Positions 26,306-35,500 of a DNA stretch of 64,000 bases are shown here, in pieces. The DNA is from Bog-473 sp035534235 (GTDB lineage: Bacteria; Actinomycetota; Acidimicrobiia; Acidimicrobiales; RAAP-2): positions 1-64,000 of the forward strand of contig DATLSH010000033.1 in NCBI GenBank assembly GCA_035534235.1, given 5' to 3'. The number at the start of each line of letters is the position of its first letter. The stretch's first letter is position 1. The translations under genes were made by a program, and so were the position numbers. The notes under the pieces are model-generated. The model had not been told where the DNA came from. It did no database searches and saw only the letters and a program-made list of their open reading frames with translations.

Positions 26306-27847
26306 TCAGTCGTAGTGACGGAGCGCTAGCCACATACTCCCCCAGGGGTGACGTGGGCCAGTGCAGACATAAATGTGTCCACCCCACTCCTGGTTGTGCA
26401 GTCCGGCCGTGTTCGAGAGTGTGACCACCACGCGAACGTGCTGAAAAAAACGGCTGAGGTACGTGCCGTAGCGAGTCACGTCGAGGGGGCCGGGCGCCAC
26501 GGCCACAACCGTGGTGGAGTTGGGGTTGCCGGGCCCCCAGAACCACTCGTTGTTGTGCCCGCTCACCGCAGTCGGAAGTCCGGCGCTGCGCCCCAGTTCG
26601 TTGATGGCACCGGCCTCGCCGTAGTCACCGGTGAAGATCACCGCATGGGCGCGCTGCTCCGCCGGCAAGGAATGCCACGCGCCGGCCACGGAGTGGACCA
26701 GCTCGGGCCATCCGACGGTCTCTGCGGGCACCTGGTTCACCTGGTACGTCCAGCCGATGTCCCGCGCCGGCAGGACAGGCAGCACGAGCGGCAGGGCGAC
26801 CGCGGTGCTCAGAGCCGTCCAGCCCAGGAGGCGCCCGAGACGTTGCGGGTGGGCCGCCAACCATTCTTCGACGTGCACTGCCCCAGCGGCCAAGAGGTAC
26901 ACGTAGGCCCCGGCCAGGTAGTAGACCTTTGCCCCGGTCGTCAGGGCGAAGAACACGAACAACAGGCCGTATGCCCAAACGAGGGCCCGCCACAGGGGCC
27001 GGCCCGATCTCCAAAGGTGCGACAGCCCCAGCACCCACACCCAGGCCAGGGCGATGCTGACCATCAGCACCTGGCCGACGACCCAGCTGACGATGTTGCC
27101 GGCCCCGCCGTTCTCCTGATTGAGGCGCGACGTCATGGCGACCGTGGGCCAGTCGTGTTGCGCCTGCCACCACACGTCGGGAACGGTGAAGCAGGCGGCG
27201 ATGGCGGCGCCGGCGAGGAACCAGCGGTTGAGGACGAGACGTCGACCCCCGCTCAAGAGGGCACCGACAAAGATGGCCACGGCGAAGAAGCCCACGCTGT
27301 GCTTGTTGGCCAACCCCAGGCCGAGGACGAGGCCTCCCACCAACCACAGGCGCAGGTTGCCGGTGCGCCCGATGCGCACGACGACGAGCGCCAAAGCCGC
27401 CCAGGCCAGGATGTCGAACGCCGTCGGGCCGAGCAGGTGGCCGGCACCCAGGACGGCCGGCATGGTGGCCGTCCCGATGGCCGCAAGCAGCTGGGCTCGC
27501 CGCCCCCCTCCGAGCTCTCGGGCCAAAAGCCCTCCGATTACCACCGTGGCGGCCACGGCCAACGACGGCCACAGGCGGAGACCGGGAAGCCACACGCCGA
27601 AGAGCGACGACGACAGCCGGGCCAGCAGCGGGGTCAAGATCGGCTGGTCGACGTACCCGCCTTGCAGGTGCCGGCCCGCGTCAAGGAAGTACAGCTCGTC
27701 ACGGTGGAAGCCGTAGAGACCCGAGACCGCCATCAGGGCGACGAACGACGCTCCGGCAACCGCCAGGACGCGCCGATCCACCGGTGCGAGCAGATCCGGC
27801 TCACCGCCCTTCGGGGGGATCGTCGGCGCCGTGAGCATCCCGGACAT
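26306..27847 (-). CDS. GT39-like (ArnT/PMT-type) multi-spanning membrane glycosyltransferase
   Basis: 513 residues from ATG 27847. After a short cytoplasmic tail, a first helix is followed by YGFHRDELYFLDAGRHL, the periplasmic loop with the acidic residues that serve as catalytic site in polyprenyl-phosphate-sugar transferases. About ten hydrophobic helices follow, with a soluble extracytoplasmic C-terminal domain (about 370-513). Such enzymes move a sugar from a lipid carrier to protein, lipid or glycan outside the membrane. The acceptor is not predictable. Upstream, 200 bases of non-coding DNA contain one copy of the dispersed repeat. Confidence 0.78.
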   Translation of the reverse strand: MSGMLTAPTIPPKGGEPDLLAPVDRRVLAVAGASFVALMAVSGLYGFHRDELYFLDAGRHLQGGYVDQPILTPLLARLSSSLFGVWLPGLRLWPSLAVAATVVIGGLLARELGGGRRAQLLAAIGTATMPAVLGAGHLLGPTAFDILAWAALALVVVRIGRTGNLRLWLVGGLVLGLGLANKHSVGFFAVAIFVGALLSGGRRLVLNRWFLAGAAIAACFTVPDVWWQAQHDWPTVAMTSRLNQENGGAGNIVSWVVGQVLMVSIALAWVWVLGLSHLWRSGRPLWRALVWAYGLLFVFFALTTGAKVYYLAGAYVYLLAAGAVHVEEWLAAHPQRLGRLLGWTALSTAVALPLVLPVLPARDIGWTYQVNQVPAETVGWPELVHSVAGAWHSLPAEQRAHAVIFTGDYGEAGAINELGRSAGLPTAVSGHNNEWFWGPGNPNSTTVVAVAPGPLDVTRYGTYLSRFFQHVRVVVTLSNTAGLHNQEWGGHIYVCTGPRHPWGSMWLALRHYD

Positions 27848-27885
27848 CGCATGAGAGTAACGGCGCTTGACTTCGGGATGCCCCC

Positions 27886-27991
27886 GTTACAGAGCGGGAC
27901 TCCCTTGGCTTCCTGGTTTGTCCCCAGGGTGCCGACTGGTCACATGTGAACTCCAGCAAGCGCTCCCAGCCGTCAGGGAGCTCTCCGGGCG
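27886..27991. repeat. Dispersed intergenic repeat, copy A (about 106 bp)
   Basis: Aligned by eye to 58513-58618, about three quarters of positions match over 106 bases with one gap; the shared core includes GTGCCGACTGG and AGCAAGC. A third, shorter copy is at 57019-57080. All three are non-coding and lie in the accessory stretches. Confidence 0.65.
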
Positions 27992-28046
27992 CTCGTTCGC
28001 AGGCACACTCAGCACAATTGGTGTCGCGCCGCTCCGGTCGAGAGCA

Positions 28047-28348
28047 TTAGTCGCGCCTGAGCGAGATCGCCAGCTTCGGCATGAAGATGGACGCGACGTA
28101 CATCGGCCAGATCCTCCGTGGCAGCAAAAGTTGACGACTTCGCCATCGACCACCTCGAAAGAGTGATTTCGGCTCGAGTACCGACCCGCTCGAATTCGCA
28201 GCGTGCGGGGTCCAGGGTCGGCCGCCACCTCGACTGTCTCGCGCCATTCGAGTGATCCGACGCTCCTGCCGTCGAGCAAGATGTCAAATGTGCCGCGTCG
28301 CAATTCCCAGCCGAAGGCTTCTCTCCTCAGTCTGAGCGTCGCTGACAT
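28047..28348 (-). pseudogene. Small conserved protein gene with a single-base frameshift
   Basis: From ATG 28348 (with AAGGGGAG upstream) the first 75 or so residues read as an intact small domain: LRLRREAFGWELRRGTFDIL, then RIRAGRYSSRNHSFEV and DGEVVNFCCHG. The frame then diverges into non-homologous sequence. The expected ending RIWPMYVASIFMPKLAISLR continues in another frame and stops at 28047. One missing base near 28112-28120 explains both. Restored, the protein is about 100 residues, a widespread actinobacterial small protein of unknown function with no membrane or catalytic motif. It could be a real pseudogene or a sequencing error. Confidence 0.65.
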
Positions 28349-28415
28349 CGCCCACTCCCCTTTCCATCCGCGATATCCGTTCTCGTCTTAGAGGAATCGA
28401 GCTCATGCGAGAACG

Positions 28416-29150
28416 TCATTTGCCCACACCCATTACGAGACGCTCCCGATCGAACATCACCGACATGATCCGCCATCCGATGCCGTCAATGAGAAGCAGT
28501 CCGGCGGCGAGTCCGAAGGCAAAGGCAAGGGTCGGCTTGATCACATTCAGCGACATGAGCGCGACCACGGCGAGGGGGGGCAGGCTCGCGAACATGCCGA
28601 GCTGCTGGGCAACCCGTACATCGCTTGAATGTGCCGAGATCGCCATGCCGACCCAAATCGACCAGCCGGCGAGCAGCGGCGTGAAGAGTAGCTGCACGAG
28701 AAGGTGCGAGCTCTCGAAGACCGCCGATGCCACCGCTGGTTTCGCGAAAAGTGCCGTGCAGCCGAGGAATATGCCGAAGATGACGTAGGCGATCCCGAGC
28801 GTCGGGATGAGCGCGGCGAGACCCTTACCCAGGAGGAACTCCTCACGCGGGATCGGCGTGACCAGGATGGGTTCGAGCGTGCCCTGTTCTCGCTCTCCCA
28901 CGACTGAGTAGGCGGCGAGCGCAGAAGGCACCATCGCCGGTATGAGCATCATGTGGAGCATGGAGAGGCCGATTCGGGTGTCGAGCTTGTGGCTCGACAC
29001 CACTGCGGGAATGGTGAAGATCTCGACGATCGGCAGCACGATGAAGAGCAGCGGCATGAACGACATCGTGTAGATGATGAAGCGGTTGTGGCGGTAATCC
29101 CGTAGCTCATTTTGGAAGATCGCCCGTACGCGGGTCCAGCTGAAGCTCAC
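28416..29150 (-). CDS. ABC-2 type transporter permease
   Basis: 244 residues with six hydrophobic helices and the motif VVGEREQGTLEPILVTPIPR (about 84-103), which is diagnostic for ABC-2/NatB-type permeases (the E-G-T-L coupling helix). Its start overlaps the stop of the ATPase gene by four bases, so the two encode one exporter. DNA is distinctly less GC-rich than the flanking metabolic genes, suggesting acquisition. The cargo cannot be read from sequence; sodium, drugs or lipids are all known for the family. Confidence 0.85.
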   Translation of the reverse strand: MSFSWTRVRAIFQNELRDYRHNRFIIYTMSFMPLLFIVLPIVEIFTIPAVVSSHKLDTRIGLSMLHMMLIPAMVPSALAAYSVVGEREQGTLEPILVTPIPREEFLLGKGLAALIPTLGIAYVIFGIFLGCTALFAKPAVASAVFESSHLLVQLLFTPLLAGWSIWVGMAISAHSSDVRVAQQLGMFASLPPLAVVALMSLNVIKPTLAFAFGLAAGLLLIDGIGWRIMSVMFDRERLVMGVGK

Positions 29151-30141
29151 TTCTGACCGACCTCCACGTCCTCGTCGATCAGCTCGAGGTAGACGTCTTC
29201 GAGGGAGTGACGCGACTCGGCGATCAAGAGCACGTCCGCGCCGGCTGCGACGAGCGAGCGCGTGACCTCCGGAGTGGCGATCGAGAGATCGGAAACCGCG
29301 AGCATGTACTCGCCTTGCTCGTTGAGTTCCCAGCCCTCGACGGCTGGGAGGCCGTTGAACACGCGATCGGGCTCTTTGAGTAGCGTGCTCACTCGCACCT
29401 CGAGCGTCTTCCTGAAGAGCTTTTCGCGAAGCTCGTCGGGTCGTCCGATCAGGCGCAGCTTCGTGTTCAAAATCGCCACCCGATCACAGAGCCGCTCGGC
29501 CTCCTCAAGACGGTGCGTCGTGAGGAAGATCGTCACGCCACGACTGCGAAGCGAGTCGATCAGCTCGTGGACCTCGCGAGCGGCGACAGGGTCGAGACCC
29601 GAGGTTGGCTCGTCGAGGAACAGGACGGCCGGGTCGTTGAGCAGCGCCCGCGCCAGGCGGACCCGTTGGCGGAGGCCCTTGGAGAGGGAGCGGCAGGGAT
29701 CGTTCGCGCGGTCCACGAGTTGACGGCGCGAAGGGCGTTGGTGATCCGCTCCTGCGCGTTGGGGAGCTCATAGAGGCCCGCGAAGCACTCGAGGTTCTCG
29801 GCCACCGTGAGGCGAAGATACAGGCCCGGTGACTCCGGCATGATTGAGATGCACTTGCGGATGGCCTGGCCGTTTTCCGGAGTCAGCGAAAGACCGGCGA
29901 CCATTGCGGTTCCAGAGCTTGGAGCGATCAGCGTGCCAAGGGCGCGGACCGACGTCGTCTTGCCGGCGCCGTTCGGGCCGAGGAAGCCGAAGACCTCGCC
30001 ATAGCCGACCTCGAAAGAGACATCCTCAAAGGCGAAGCGCTCTCCAAAGCGCTTGGACAGATGTTCAACGACAAGTGCGGGATTGCTCAGCCTGCCGTCG
30101 TGCGACGGATGACCAAGTTCGACCTCACCAGTGCTCGTCAC
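29147..30141 (-). pseudogene. ABC transporter ATP-binding protein gene with a single-base frameshift
   Basis: The N-terminal part from GTG 30141 holds NPALVVEHLSKRFGERFAFE and Walker A GPNGAGKTTS. The C-terminal part in another frame holds the signature LSKGLRQRV, Walker B VLFLDEPTSGLDP and the H-loop THR. Between them, near 29718-29722, the sequence reads GTCAACTCGTGGAC; one extra C would restore AVNLVDRAND and a single ATPase of about 331 residues. All functional motifs survive, so the break is recent or is an assembly error. Partner of the permease downstream. Confidence 0.75.
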
Positions 30142-30363
30142 GCGCCCTGTTCTTGTCGCGCAATGGGTCGGAGGGTGCGTCCCCGCCACCAGGGAGACCG
30201 TCAAGGAACGCTGCGGCCGTAACCCGGTGGCGCCGAATGATCCGGCAACGAACCGTTTCGGTAACCGGCTACCGCGCCGAAACTGGCGTTCTGCGATCGG
30301 ATAGGTGGCCCATGACCATGCCATTGCCCGCAGAGAGTTGTCCCCTGGTGCCTGCTTGAGTCC

Positions 30364-31233
30364 TTAGGCGACGCCCGTCCCGAGTTCCAGCGCGGAGTAG
30401 ATCTCACGGGTCGCGCTCGAGGTGTTGAAGGTGTAGAAGTGCAGTCCCGGCACGCCGATGCGGAGGAGGTCGGCACAGAGCTCGGTGGCCAGGACCACTC
30501 CCTCCTTGCGCACCGCATCGGCCCCGCCGGTCTCGTCGGCGGCCCGCAGGCGCTCCTGCATCCAGTCCGGGGCGGCGGCTCCCATGCCGCCGAGGCGCCC
30601 CATGGTGGAAAGCGAGGTCACGGGCAGGATGCCGGGCAGCACGGGGGCACGCACCTGGCGGGCACTGAGGTCGGCCAGGAGGCTCTCGTACTCGGACGCC
30701 TCGAAGAAGAACTGGGTCACGCCGAAGTCGGCCCGCTCCAACTTGGCGGCCAGGAAGTCACGGTCCCGTCCCATGTCGGTGGAGCGGGGGTGGCCGGCCG
30801 GGTGGGCCGCCACGCCGATGGAGAAGCCTCCGATGGCGCGGGCCAGCTCGACCAGCTCGGAGGCGTAGGCCAGCTCGCCCGGGCCGGCGTCGGGATCGGC
30901 CGGGGGATCACCGCCCAGGGCCATGAGGTTCTCCACGCCCGCCTTGCGCAGCGAGACCAATATGTCAGCCAGCTCCAACCGGGTGTGGGCCACGCAGATG
31001 AGGTGGGCCATCGGATTGAGCGACGTCGTGTGCAGCATGCCGCTGACCAGGTCGAAGGTGCGCTGGCGGGATTCGGCGCCGCCCCGGTAGGTCACCGAGA
31101 CGAATGAGGGGTTGAGCGGCTGTAGCTCACCGATGGTGCGGGCCAGGGTCGACAGCTCGGCATCGTTCTTGGGCGGGAAGAACTCGAAGGAGTACGTCCG
31201 ACCGGCCGCCAGCAGGTCGGCGATGCGGGTCAC
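30364..31233 (-). CDS. metF: Methylenetetrahydrofolate reductase
   Basis: 289 residues from GTG 31233, chosen because it overlaps the stop of the upstream cupin gene as GTGA. SFEFFPPKND opens the TIM barrel with the catalytic glutamate. NLMALGGDPPAD and GVAAHPAGHPRS (flavin and folate contacts) and FGVTQFFFEASEYESLL follow in the order expected of bacterial MetF. It reduces 5,10-methylene-THF to 5-methyl-THF for methionine synthesis. The gene ends the run purN-purH-folD-cupin-metF, which ties purine and one-carbon metabolism. Confidence 0.92.
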   Translation of the reverse strand: MTRIADLLAAGRTYSFEFFPPKNDAELSTLARTIGELQPLNPSFVSVTYRGGAESRQRTFDLVSGMLHTTSLNPMAHLICVAHTRLELADILVSLRKAGVENLMALGGDPPADPDAGPGELAYASELVELARAIGGFSIGVAAHPAGHPRSTDMGRDRDFLAAKLERADFGVTQFFFEASEYESLLADLSARQVRAPVLPGILPVTSLSTMGRLGGMGAAAPDWMQERLRAADETGGADAVRKEGVVLATELCADLLRIGVPGLHFYTFNTSSATREIYSALELGTGVA

Positions 31234-31598
31234 GACGACCCGGAACCGGCGCGGCCGTAGTCGTCCTCCAGGCGGACGATGTCGTCCTCGCCAAAGTACG
31301 TCCCGTGTTGCACCTCTATGAAGACGACATCGGTGTCGCCGCAATTGGCGATGCGGTGCGCGCCCTCCCGAGGGATATCCATGGCCTGTCCCGCCGTCAC
31401 TTCGGTCACGGTGCCGTCCAAGGTCACCTGGGCCGTCCCTGACACAATGAACCAGTGCTCGGCCCGTTTCGAGTGGCGCTGATAACTCAGCCGCTTGCCC
31501 GGGTGCACCACGATCCGCTTGACCTTGTGGTCGGGGGCATCGTCACTCAGCACGGTGTAGTTGCCCCAGGGGCGCTCCGAGTACTCCTGCTCGCTCAC
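31230..31598 (-). CDS. Cupin protein of the mannose-6-phosphate isomerase type II family
   Basis: 122 residues from GTG 31598, which has GGAGGGAGG upstream. It is a single cupin domain: RPWGNYTVL, then the metal-site pattern RLSYQRHSKRAEHWFIVSG and GAHRIANCGDTDVVFIEVQHG. This is the stand-alone isomerase half of bifunctional ManC/AlgA enzymes. Phosphomannose isomerase activity is likely but small cupins can differ. It lies between folD and metF with tight junctions, so co-transcription is clear although the metabolic link to folate is not. Confidence 0.78.
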   Translation of the reverse strand: MSEQEYSERPWGNYTVLSDDAPDHKVKRIVVHPGKRLSYQRHSKRAEHWFIVSGTAQVTLDGTVTEVTAGQAMDIPREGAHRIANCGDTDVVFIEVQHGTYFGEDDIVRLEDDYGRAGSGSS

Positions 31599-31623
31599 CT
31601 GGCCTCCCTCCCCGGCTTGGCGT

Positions 31624-32481
31624 TCACCGTCGCCCCATTTCGGCGGCCCGCACGGCGTTGCGCAAGAGCATGGCACGGGTCATCGGCCCGACACCCCCCA
31701 GGCGCGGCGTGATCCACCCGGCCACCTCGGCCACGTCCTCGTGGACGTCGGAGAGAAGCTTGCGGCCCTCCCAGCTGGTCCCTGCCCCCACCACGGCCGC
31801 TCCCGGCTTCACCATGTCGGGGGTGACCAGCCCGGCCCGTCCGGCCGCCGCCACCACGATGTCGCCCGCGCGCACGAGCGACGCCAGGTCGTCGACCCCG
31901 GTGTGCACCACCGTCACGGCGGCGTTGCAGCCTGGCCGCTTGGCTGCCAGGAGCAAGGCAAGCGGACGGCCGATGGTGAGGCCGCGACCGATGATGACCA
32001 CGTGGCGACCTTCGACGGGCACGTCGTAGGCGTGCAGGAGCTCCACTATGCCGGCCGGGGTGCACGGCAGTGGGCCCGGCGCGCCCATCACCAGGCGTCC
32101 GAGGTTGATCGGGTGCAGCCCGTCAACATCCTTGGCCGGGTCGACGGCCAGCAGTGCCCGCTCCTCGTGAAGGCCATCGGGCAGCGGCAGCTGCAGCAGG
32201 TAGGCGTCCACCGCCGGATCACTGTTGAAACGCCGGATCACCTCTTCGACCTCGGCCTGCGATGCCGTCGCGGGCAGGTGCTCGCCCACCGAGACCATGC
32301 CGACCTTGGCGCAGTCCTCGTGCTTCATGGCCACGTAGCGCGCACTCGGGCCGTCGTCTCCCACCAGTACCGTGCCCAGGCCCGCCGACAGTCCCTCGGC
32401 CCGCAGGCGTTCGACGCGGTCGGTCACCTCGGCCAGCACACGGGCGGCCACCGCTTCACCGTCCAGCAGGATGGCCGCCAT
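31624..32481 (-). CDS. folD: Bifunctional methylenetetrahydrofolate dehydrogenase / methenyltetrahydrofolate cyclohydrolase
   Basis: 285 residues from ATG 32481, whose first base is the last base of the purH stop. YVAMKHEDCAKVG contains the catalytic lysine (family YxxxK), LLQLPLPDGL and DGLHPINLGRL the folate pocket, and GRGLTIGRPLALLL the NADP loop. It makes 10-formyl-THF, the one-carbon donor for PurN and PurH, whose genes lie directly upstream in the same operon. Length matches the family. Confidence 0.95.
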   Translation of the reverse strand: MAAILLDGEAVAARVLAEVTDRVERLRAEGLSAGLGTVLVGDDGPSARYVAMKHEDCAKVGMVSVGEHLPATASQAEVEEVIRRFNSDPAVDAYLLQLPLPDGLHEERALLAVDPAKDVDGLHPINLGRLVMGAPGPLPCTPAGIVELLHAYDVPVEGRHVVIIGRGLTIGRPLALLLAAKRPGCNAAVTVVHTGVDDLASLVRAGDIVVAAAGRAGLVTPDMVKPGAAVVGAGTSWEGRKLLSDVHEDVAEVAGWITPRLGGVGPMTRAMLLRNAVRAAEMGRR

Positions 32482-34034
32482 CAGTGCCGGAAGTGCCGCT
32501 CGCCGGTGACCACCATGGCCAGGCCGGCCTCGTCGGCCGCGGCGATGACCTCGCCGTCCTTGACCGAGCCGCCCGGCTGCACCACGGCGGTGACGCCGGC
32601 CTCGGCCAGGACAATGAGGCCGTCGGGGAAGGGGAAGAAGGCGTCGCTGGCTCCTGCGCCACCCGTGGCCCGCGCCCCGGCCTTGGTCACCGCAATTTCG
32701 GCGGCCACGACCCGGGACTGCTGTCCGGCGCCGACGCCGACCGCCTGACCGCGGCGCACGATGGCGATGGCGTTGGAGGTGGTCCGCCCGCAGACTCTCC
32801 AGGCCAGCACCAGGTCACGCCACTCGTCGTCGGACGGCGGGCGGGCGGTGACGGTCCGCCACTCGGTGCGGGGCGAGACGAACTCGTCAATGTCCTGCAC
32901 CAGCACGCTGGCACCCAGGCTTCGCAGTTGGCGCACGGCTCGCTCGGGGACCGGACCGGCCAGCAGGCGGGTGGCCTTGCGGCGGCTGGTCAGCTTGGCC
33001 AGGGCGGCGGGGGCATAGGAAGACGCGATGATGACATCGGCCTGCGGCCCGGCGGAGATGGCGTCGGCCACCTCGGCCGTCACGGTGCCCCCGATGGCCA
33101 CCACCCCCCCGAAAGCGGACTGCACGTCGCACTCGAGGGCCCGCTGGTAGGCCGTGACCAGGTCGTCGCCCACTGCGGCCCCGCACGGGTTGGCATGCTT
33201 GATGATGGCCACCGCGGGCTGCCCGGCGTCGCCGGCCAGCTCATGCACCAGGCGCCAGGCGGCGTCGCCGTCGAACAGGTTGAGGTAGGACAGCTCCTTG
33301 CCTCCATGCTGGACCACCTCGTCCCACCAGCTGCGCGTCCCCGCCAAGCGGTAGCGCGAACCTCGCTGGTGCGGGTTCTCCCCGTAGCGCAGGACGTCGG
33401 TGCGCTCCAGGGTCAGGTGGAGGGTCCGGGGGAGGACCGTACCCAGCGCCTCCTCGTCGGCGTCGCCTCCCTGGACCGGGAACGGCCCCCCGGAATCGAG
33501 CCAGGCCACGATGGCGGCGTCGTAGGCCGCCGTGTGGGCGAAGGCGGCGCGGGCGAGACGGCGGCGGGTGGCCGCCGACAGGGAGCCCACGCGCCTGATC
33601 TCGTCCAGGACCACCGGGTAGTCGGCCGGTGACGTCACGATACCGACGTGATCATGGTTCTTGGCCGCTGCCCGCACCATGGTGGGCCCACCCACGTCGA
33701 TCAGCTCGGTGGAGGGGTCAGAGGAGAACGGGTAGAGATTGGAGACCACGAGGTCGATGGCGGCGATCCCGTGGGCCTCCAAGTCTTCGAGGTGCGCCGG
33801 CTCGTCCCGGTTGGCCAGGATCCCGCCGTGGATCTTCGGGTGGAGGGTCTTGACCCGCCCGCCCAGCATTTCGGGGGAGCCGGTGACTTCCTCCACCTTG
33901 AGGTGGGTGATGCCCGCCGCGTCCAAGGCGGCTCCGGTATTGCCGCTGGCCACCAGTTCCCAACCCAGATCGGACAGGCCGCGGGCCAGCTCGACCAGGC
34001 CTTCCTTGTCATAGACCGACAGCAGCGCCCTCAC
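32481..34034 (-). CDS. purH: Bifunctional AICAR formyltransferase / IMP cyclohydrolase
   Basis: 517 residues from GTG 34034 (GTGA overlap with purN). The N-terminal MGS-like IMP cyclohydrolase domain shows LLSVYDKEGLVELARGL, ASGNTGAALDAAGI and GGRVKTLHPKIHGG. The C-terminal AICAR transformylase shows the KHANPCGAAVG motif with the catalytic lysine-histidine and SDAFFPFPDGL. It performs the last two steps of IMP synthesis. Operon context with purN upstream and folD downstream is coherent. Confidence 0.95.
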   Translation of the reverse strand: MRALLSVYDKEGLVELARGLSDLGWELVASGNTGAALDAAGITHLKVEEVTGSPEMLGGRVKTLHPKIHGGILANRDEPAHLEDLEAHGIAAIDLVVSNLYPFSSDPSTELIDVGGPTMVRAAAKNHDHVGIVTSPADYPVVLDEIRRVGSLSAATRRRLARAAFAHTAAYDAAIVAWLDSGGPFPVQGGDADEEALGTVLPRTLHLTLERTDVLRYGENPHQRGSRYRLAGTRSWWDEVVQHGGKELSYLNLFDGDAAWRLVHELAGDAGQPAVAIIKHANPCGAAVGDDLVTAYQRALECDVQSAFGGVVAIGGTVTAEVADAISAGPQADVIIASSYAPAALAKLTSRRKATRLLAGPVPERAVRQLRSLGASVLVQDIDEFVSPRTEWRTVTARPPSDDEWRDLVLAWRVCGRTTSNAIAIVRRGQAVGVGAGQQSRVVAAEIAVTKAGARATGGAGASDAFFPFPDGLIVLAEAGVTAVVQPGGSVKDGEVIAAADEAGLAMVVTGERHFRH

Positions 34035-34660
34035 GAAGTCATCTCCCCGCTCCGGGCCCGCATCCGCGATGGCGGTGCACCGATCGACCGGCCGGCCTCC
34101 AACTCGCGCAGGGCCCAGGCCACGGTCCGGGGGTACAGCGTACGTTCGGCCACCTTGATGCGCTCATGCAGCGTCTCCTCGGTGTCGCCGGCCAGCACCG
34201 GGACCACCTGCTGGGCCAGAATCGGCCCGGCGTCCATCTCCAGAGTGGCCAGGTGCACGGTGCACCCGGTCTCGGTGACCCCGGCCGCCAGGGCATCGCG
34301 CACCGGGTGCCAGCCCGGGAAGTCGGGGAGCAAGGCCGGGTGGGTGTTGAGGACCCGCCCGGGGAAGGCGTTGTGCACAGCCTGGGTCATCACCGTGCCG
34401 AATCCTGCCATGGCCACCAGGTCCACCTGGTGGGCCACCAGGGTGGCGGCCACGGTTGCCGTGAAGCCGGCCCGGTCGAACCCCGGGCCGTAACCCCCGT
34501 AGGACCGGCGGTCGATCAGTTCATCGGCGGCTCCGTGCGCACGGGCCAGGGCCAGGGCGGCGCAGGGCCGATCGGAAAGGACCGTGGTCACCGGGAGCCC
34601 GGCCTCAAACATGGCCCGGAGGATCGTCCCACTTCCCGAGACAAGGACGGCCAGTCGCAC
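34031..34660 (-). CDS. purN: Phosphoribosylglycinamide formyltransferase
   Basis: 209 residues from GTG 34660. LAVLVSGSGTILRAM opens the Rossmann-like fold. VLNTHPALLPDFPGWHPVRDAL contains the catalytic asparagine and histidine, and TGCTVHLATLEMDAGPI the catalytic aspartate. It transfers a formyl group from 10-formyl-THF to GAR in purine synthesis. It is the first gene of the purN-purH-folD-cupin-metF run. The 85 bases upstream hold a tandem CGCTGATC motif (34685-34702 region) whose role is unknown. Confidence 0.94.
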   Translation of the reverse strand: MRLAVLVSGSGTILRAMFEAGLPVTTVLSDRPCAALALARAHGAADELIDRRSYGGYGPGFDRAGFTATVAATLVAHQVDLVAMAGFGTVMTQAVHNAFPGRVLNTHPALLPDFPGWHPVRDALAAGVTETGCTVHLATLEMDAGPILAQQVVPVLAGDTEETLHERIKVAERTLYPRTVAWALRELEAGRSIGAPPSRMRARSGEMTS

Positions 34661-34745
34661 GGCGGTCAGGCTAATGGCACTTGATCAGCGCGATCAGCGG
34701 TACGACCGCCGAGCGGGCCGGCTGGAACGCTCCACCCATGGCCCT

Positions 34746-35500
34746 TCAGGCCGGTGAGCCGAAGAAGCTGGCGTCCCCGTAGGTGAAGATGCCGCCGTCG
34801 GAGGCCACCAGGGTGTACCCGCCCCCCGTGGTGGTGGCCGCCATGCCGACGATGGGCTTGTTGAGCACGATGGCGCCGGCCGAACCATGGAAGGCGGCGT
34901 CGCCGTAGCTGAAGATGCCGCCGTCGGAGGCCACCAGCCAGTACCCGCCCCCCGTGGTGGTCGCCGCCATGCCGACGATGGGCTTGTTGAGCGTGATGGC
35001 GCCGGCAGAGCCCCAGAAGGCGGCGTCGCCGTAGCTGAAGATGCCGCCGTCCGAGGCGACCAGCCAGTAGCCGCCCCCCGAGGTGGTGGCCGCCATGCCC
35101 ACGATTGGCTTGTTCAAGTGGATGGCGCCGGCCGAGCCATGGAACGCAGCGTCGCCGTAGCTGAAGATGCCGCCGTCGGAGGCCACCAGCCAGTACCCGC
35201 CCCCGTCGCGCGTGGCGGCCATGCCGACGATGGGTTTGTTGAGCGTGATGGCGCCGGCCGAGCCCCAGAAGTTGGCGTCGCCGTAGCTGAAGATTCCGCC
35301 GTCGGAGGCGACCAGCCAGTACCCGCCGCCGCCCGGTGTGGCCGCCATGCCCACGATGGGCTTGTTGAGCGCGATGGCGCCGGCCGAACCGTGGAAGGCG
35401 GCGTCACCGAAGCTGAAGATGCCCCCGTCCTGGGCGGCGATCCAGTAGCCGCCGCTGTCCGGCGTGAGCGCCAGTCCGACGGCCGGCTTGTTGATGCCGC
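34746..35500 (-). repeat. Six tandem 126-bp repeats encoding 42-residue units
   Basis: The phrase encoding DGGIFSYGD recurs every 126 bases (for example GAAGAT at 34785 and at 34911). Copies are nearly identical in the middle and diverge at both ends, as expected from recent duplication of inner units. The variable positions are chiefly the residue after GSAGAI and the HG/WG pair, which alternates between copies. Confidence 0.9.

Noticed and set aside
24300..30141. The accessory stretch as a prophage or transposon
   Set aside because: No integrase, transposase, terminase, structural or inverted-terminal sequence was found; only gene content and base composition are unusual.
34746..35500. Regular repeats that might be a CRISPR array
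   Set aside because: The 126-base units are in frame inside a coding region, have no unique spacers, and encode a clear protein repeat.
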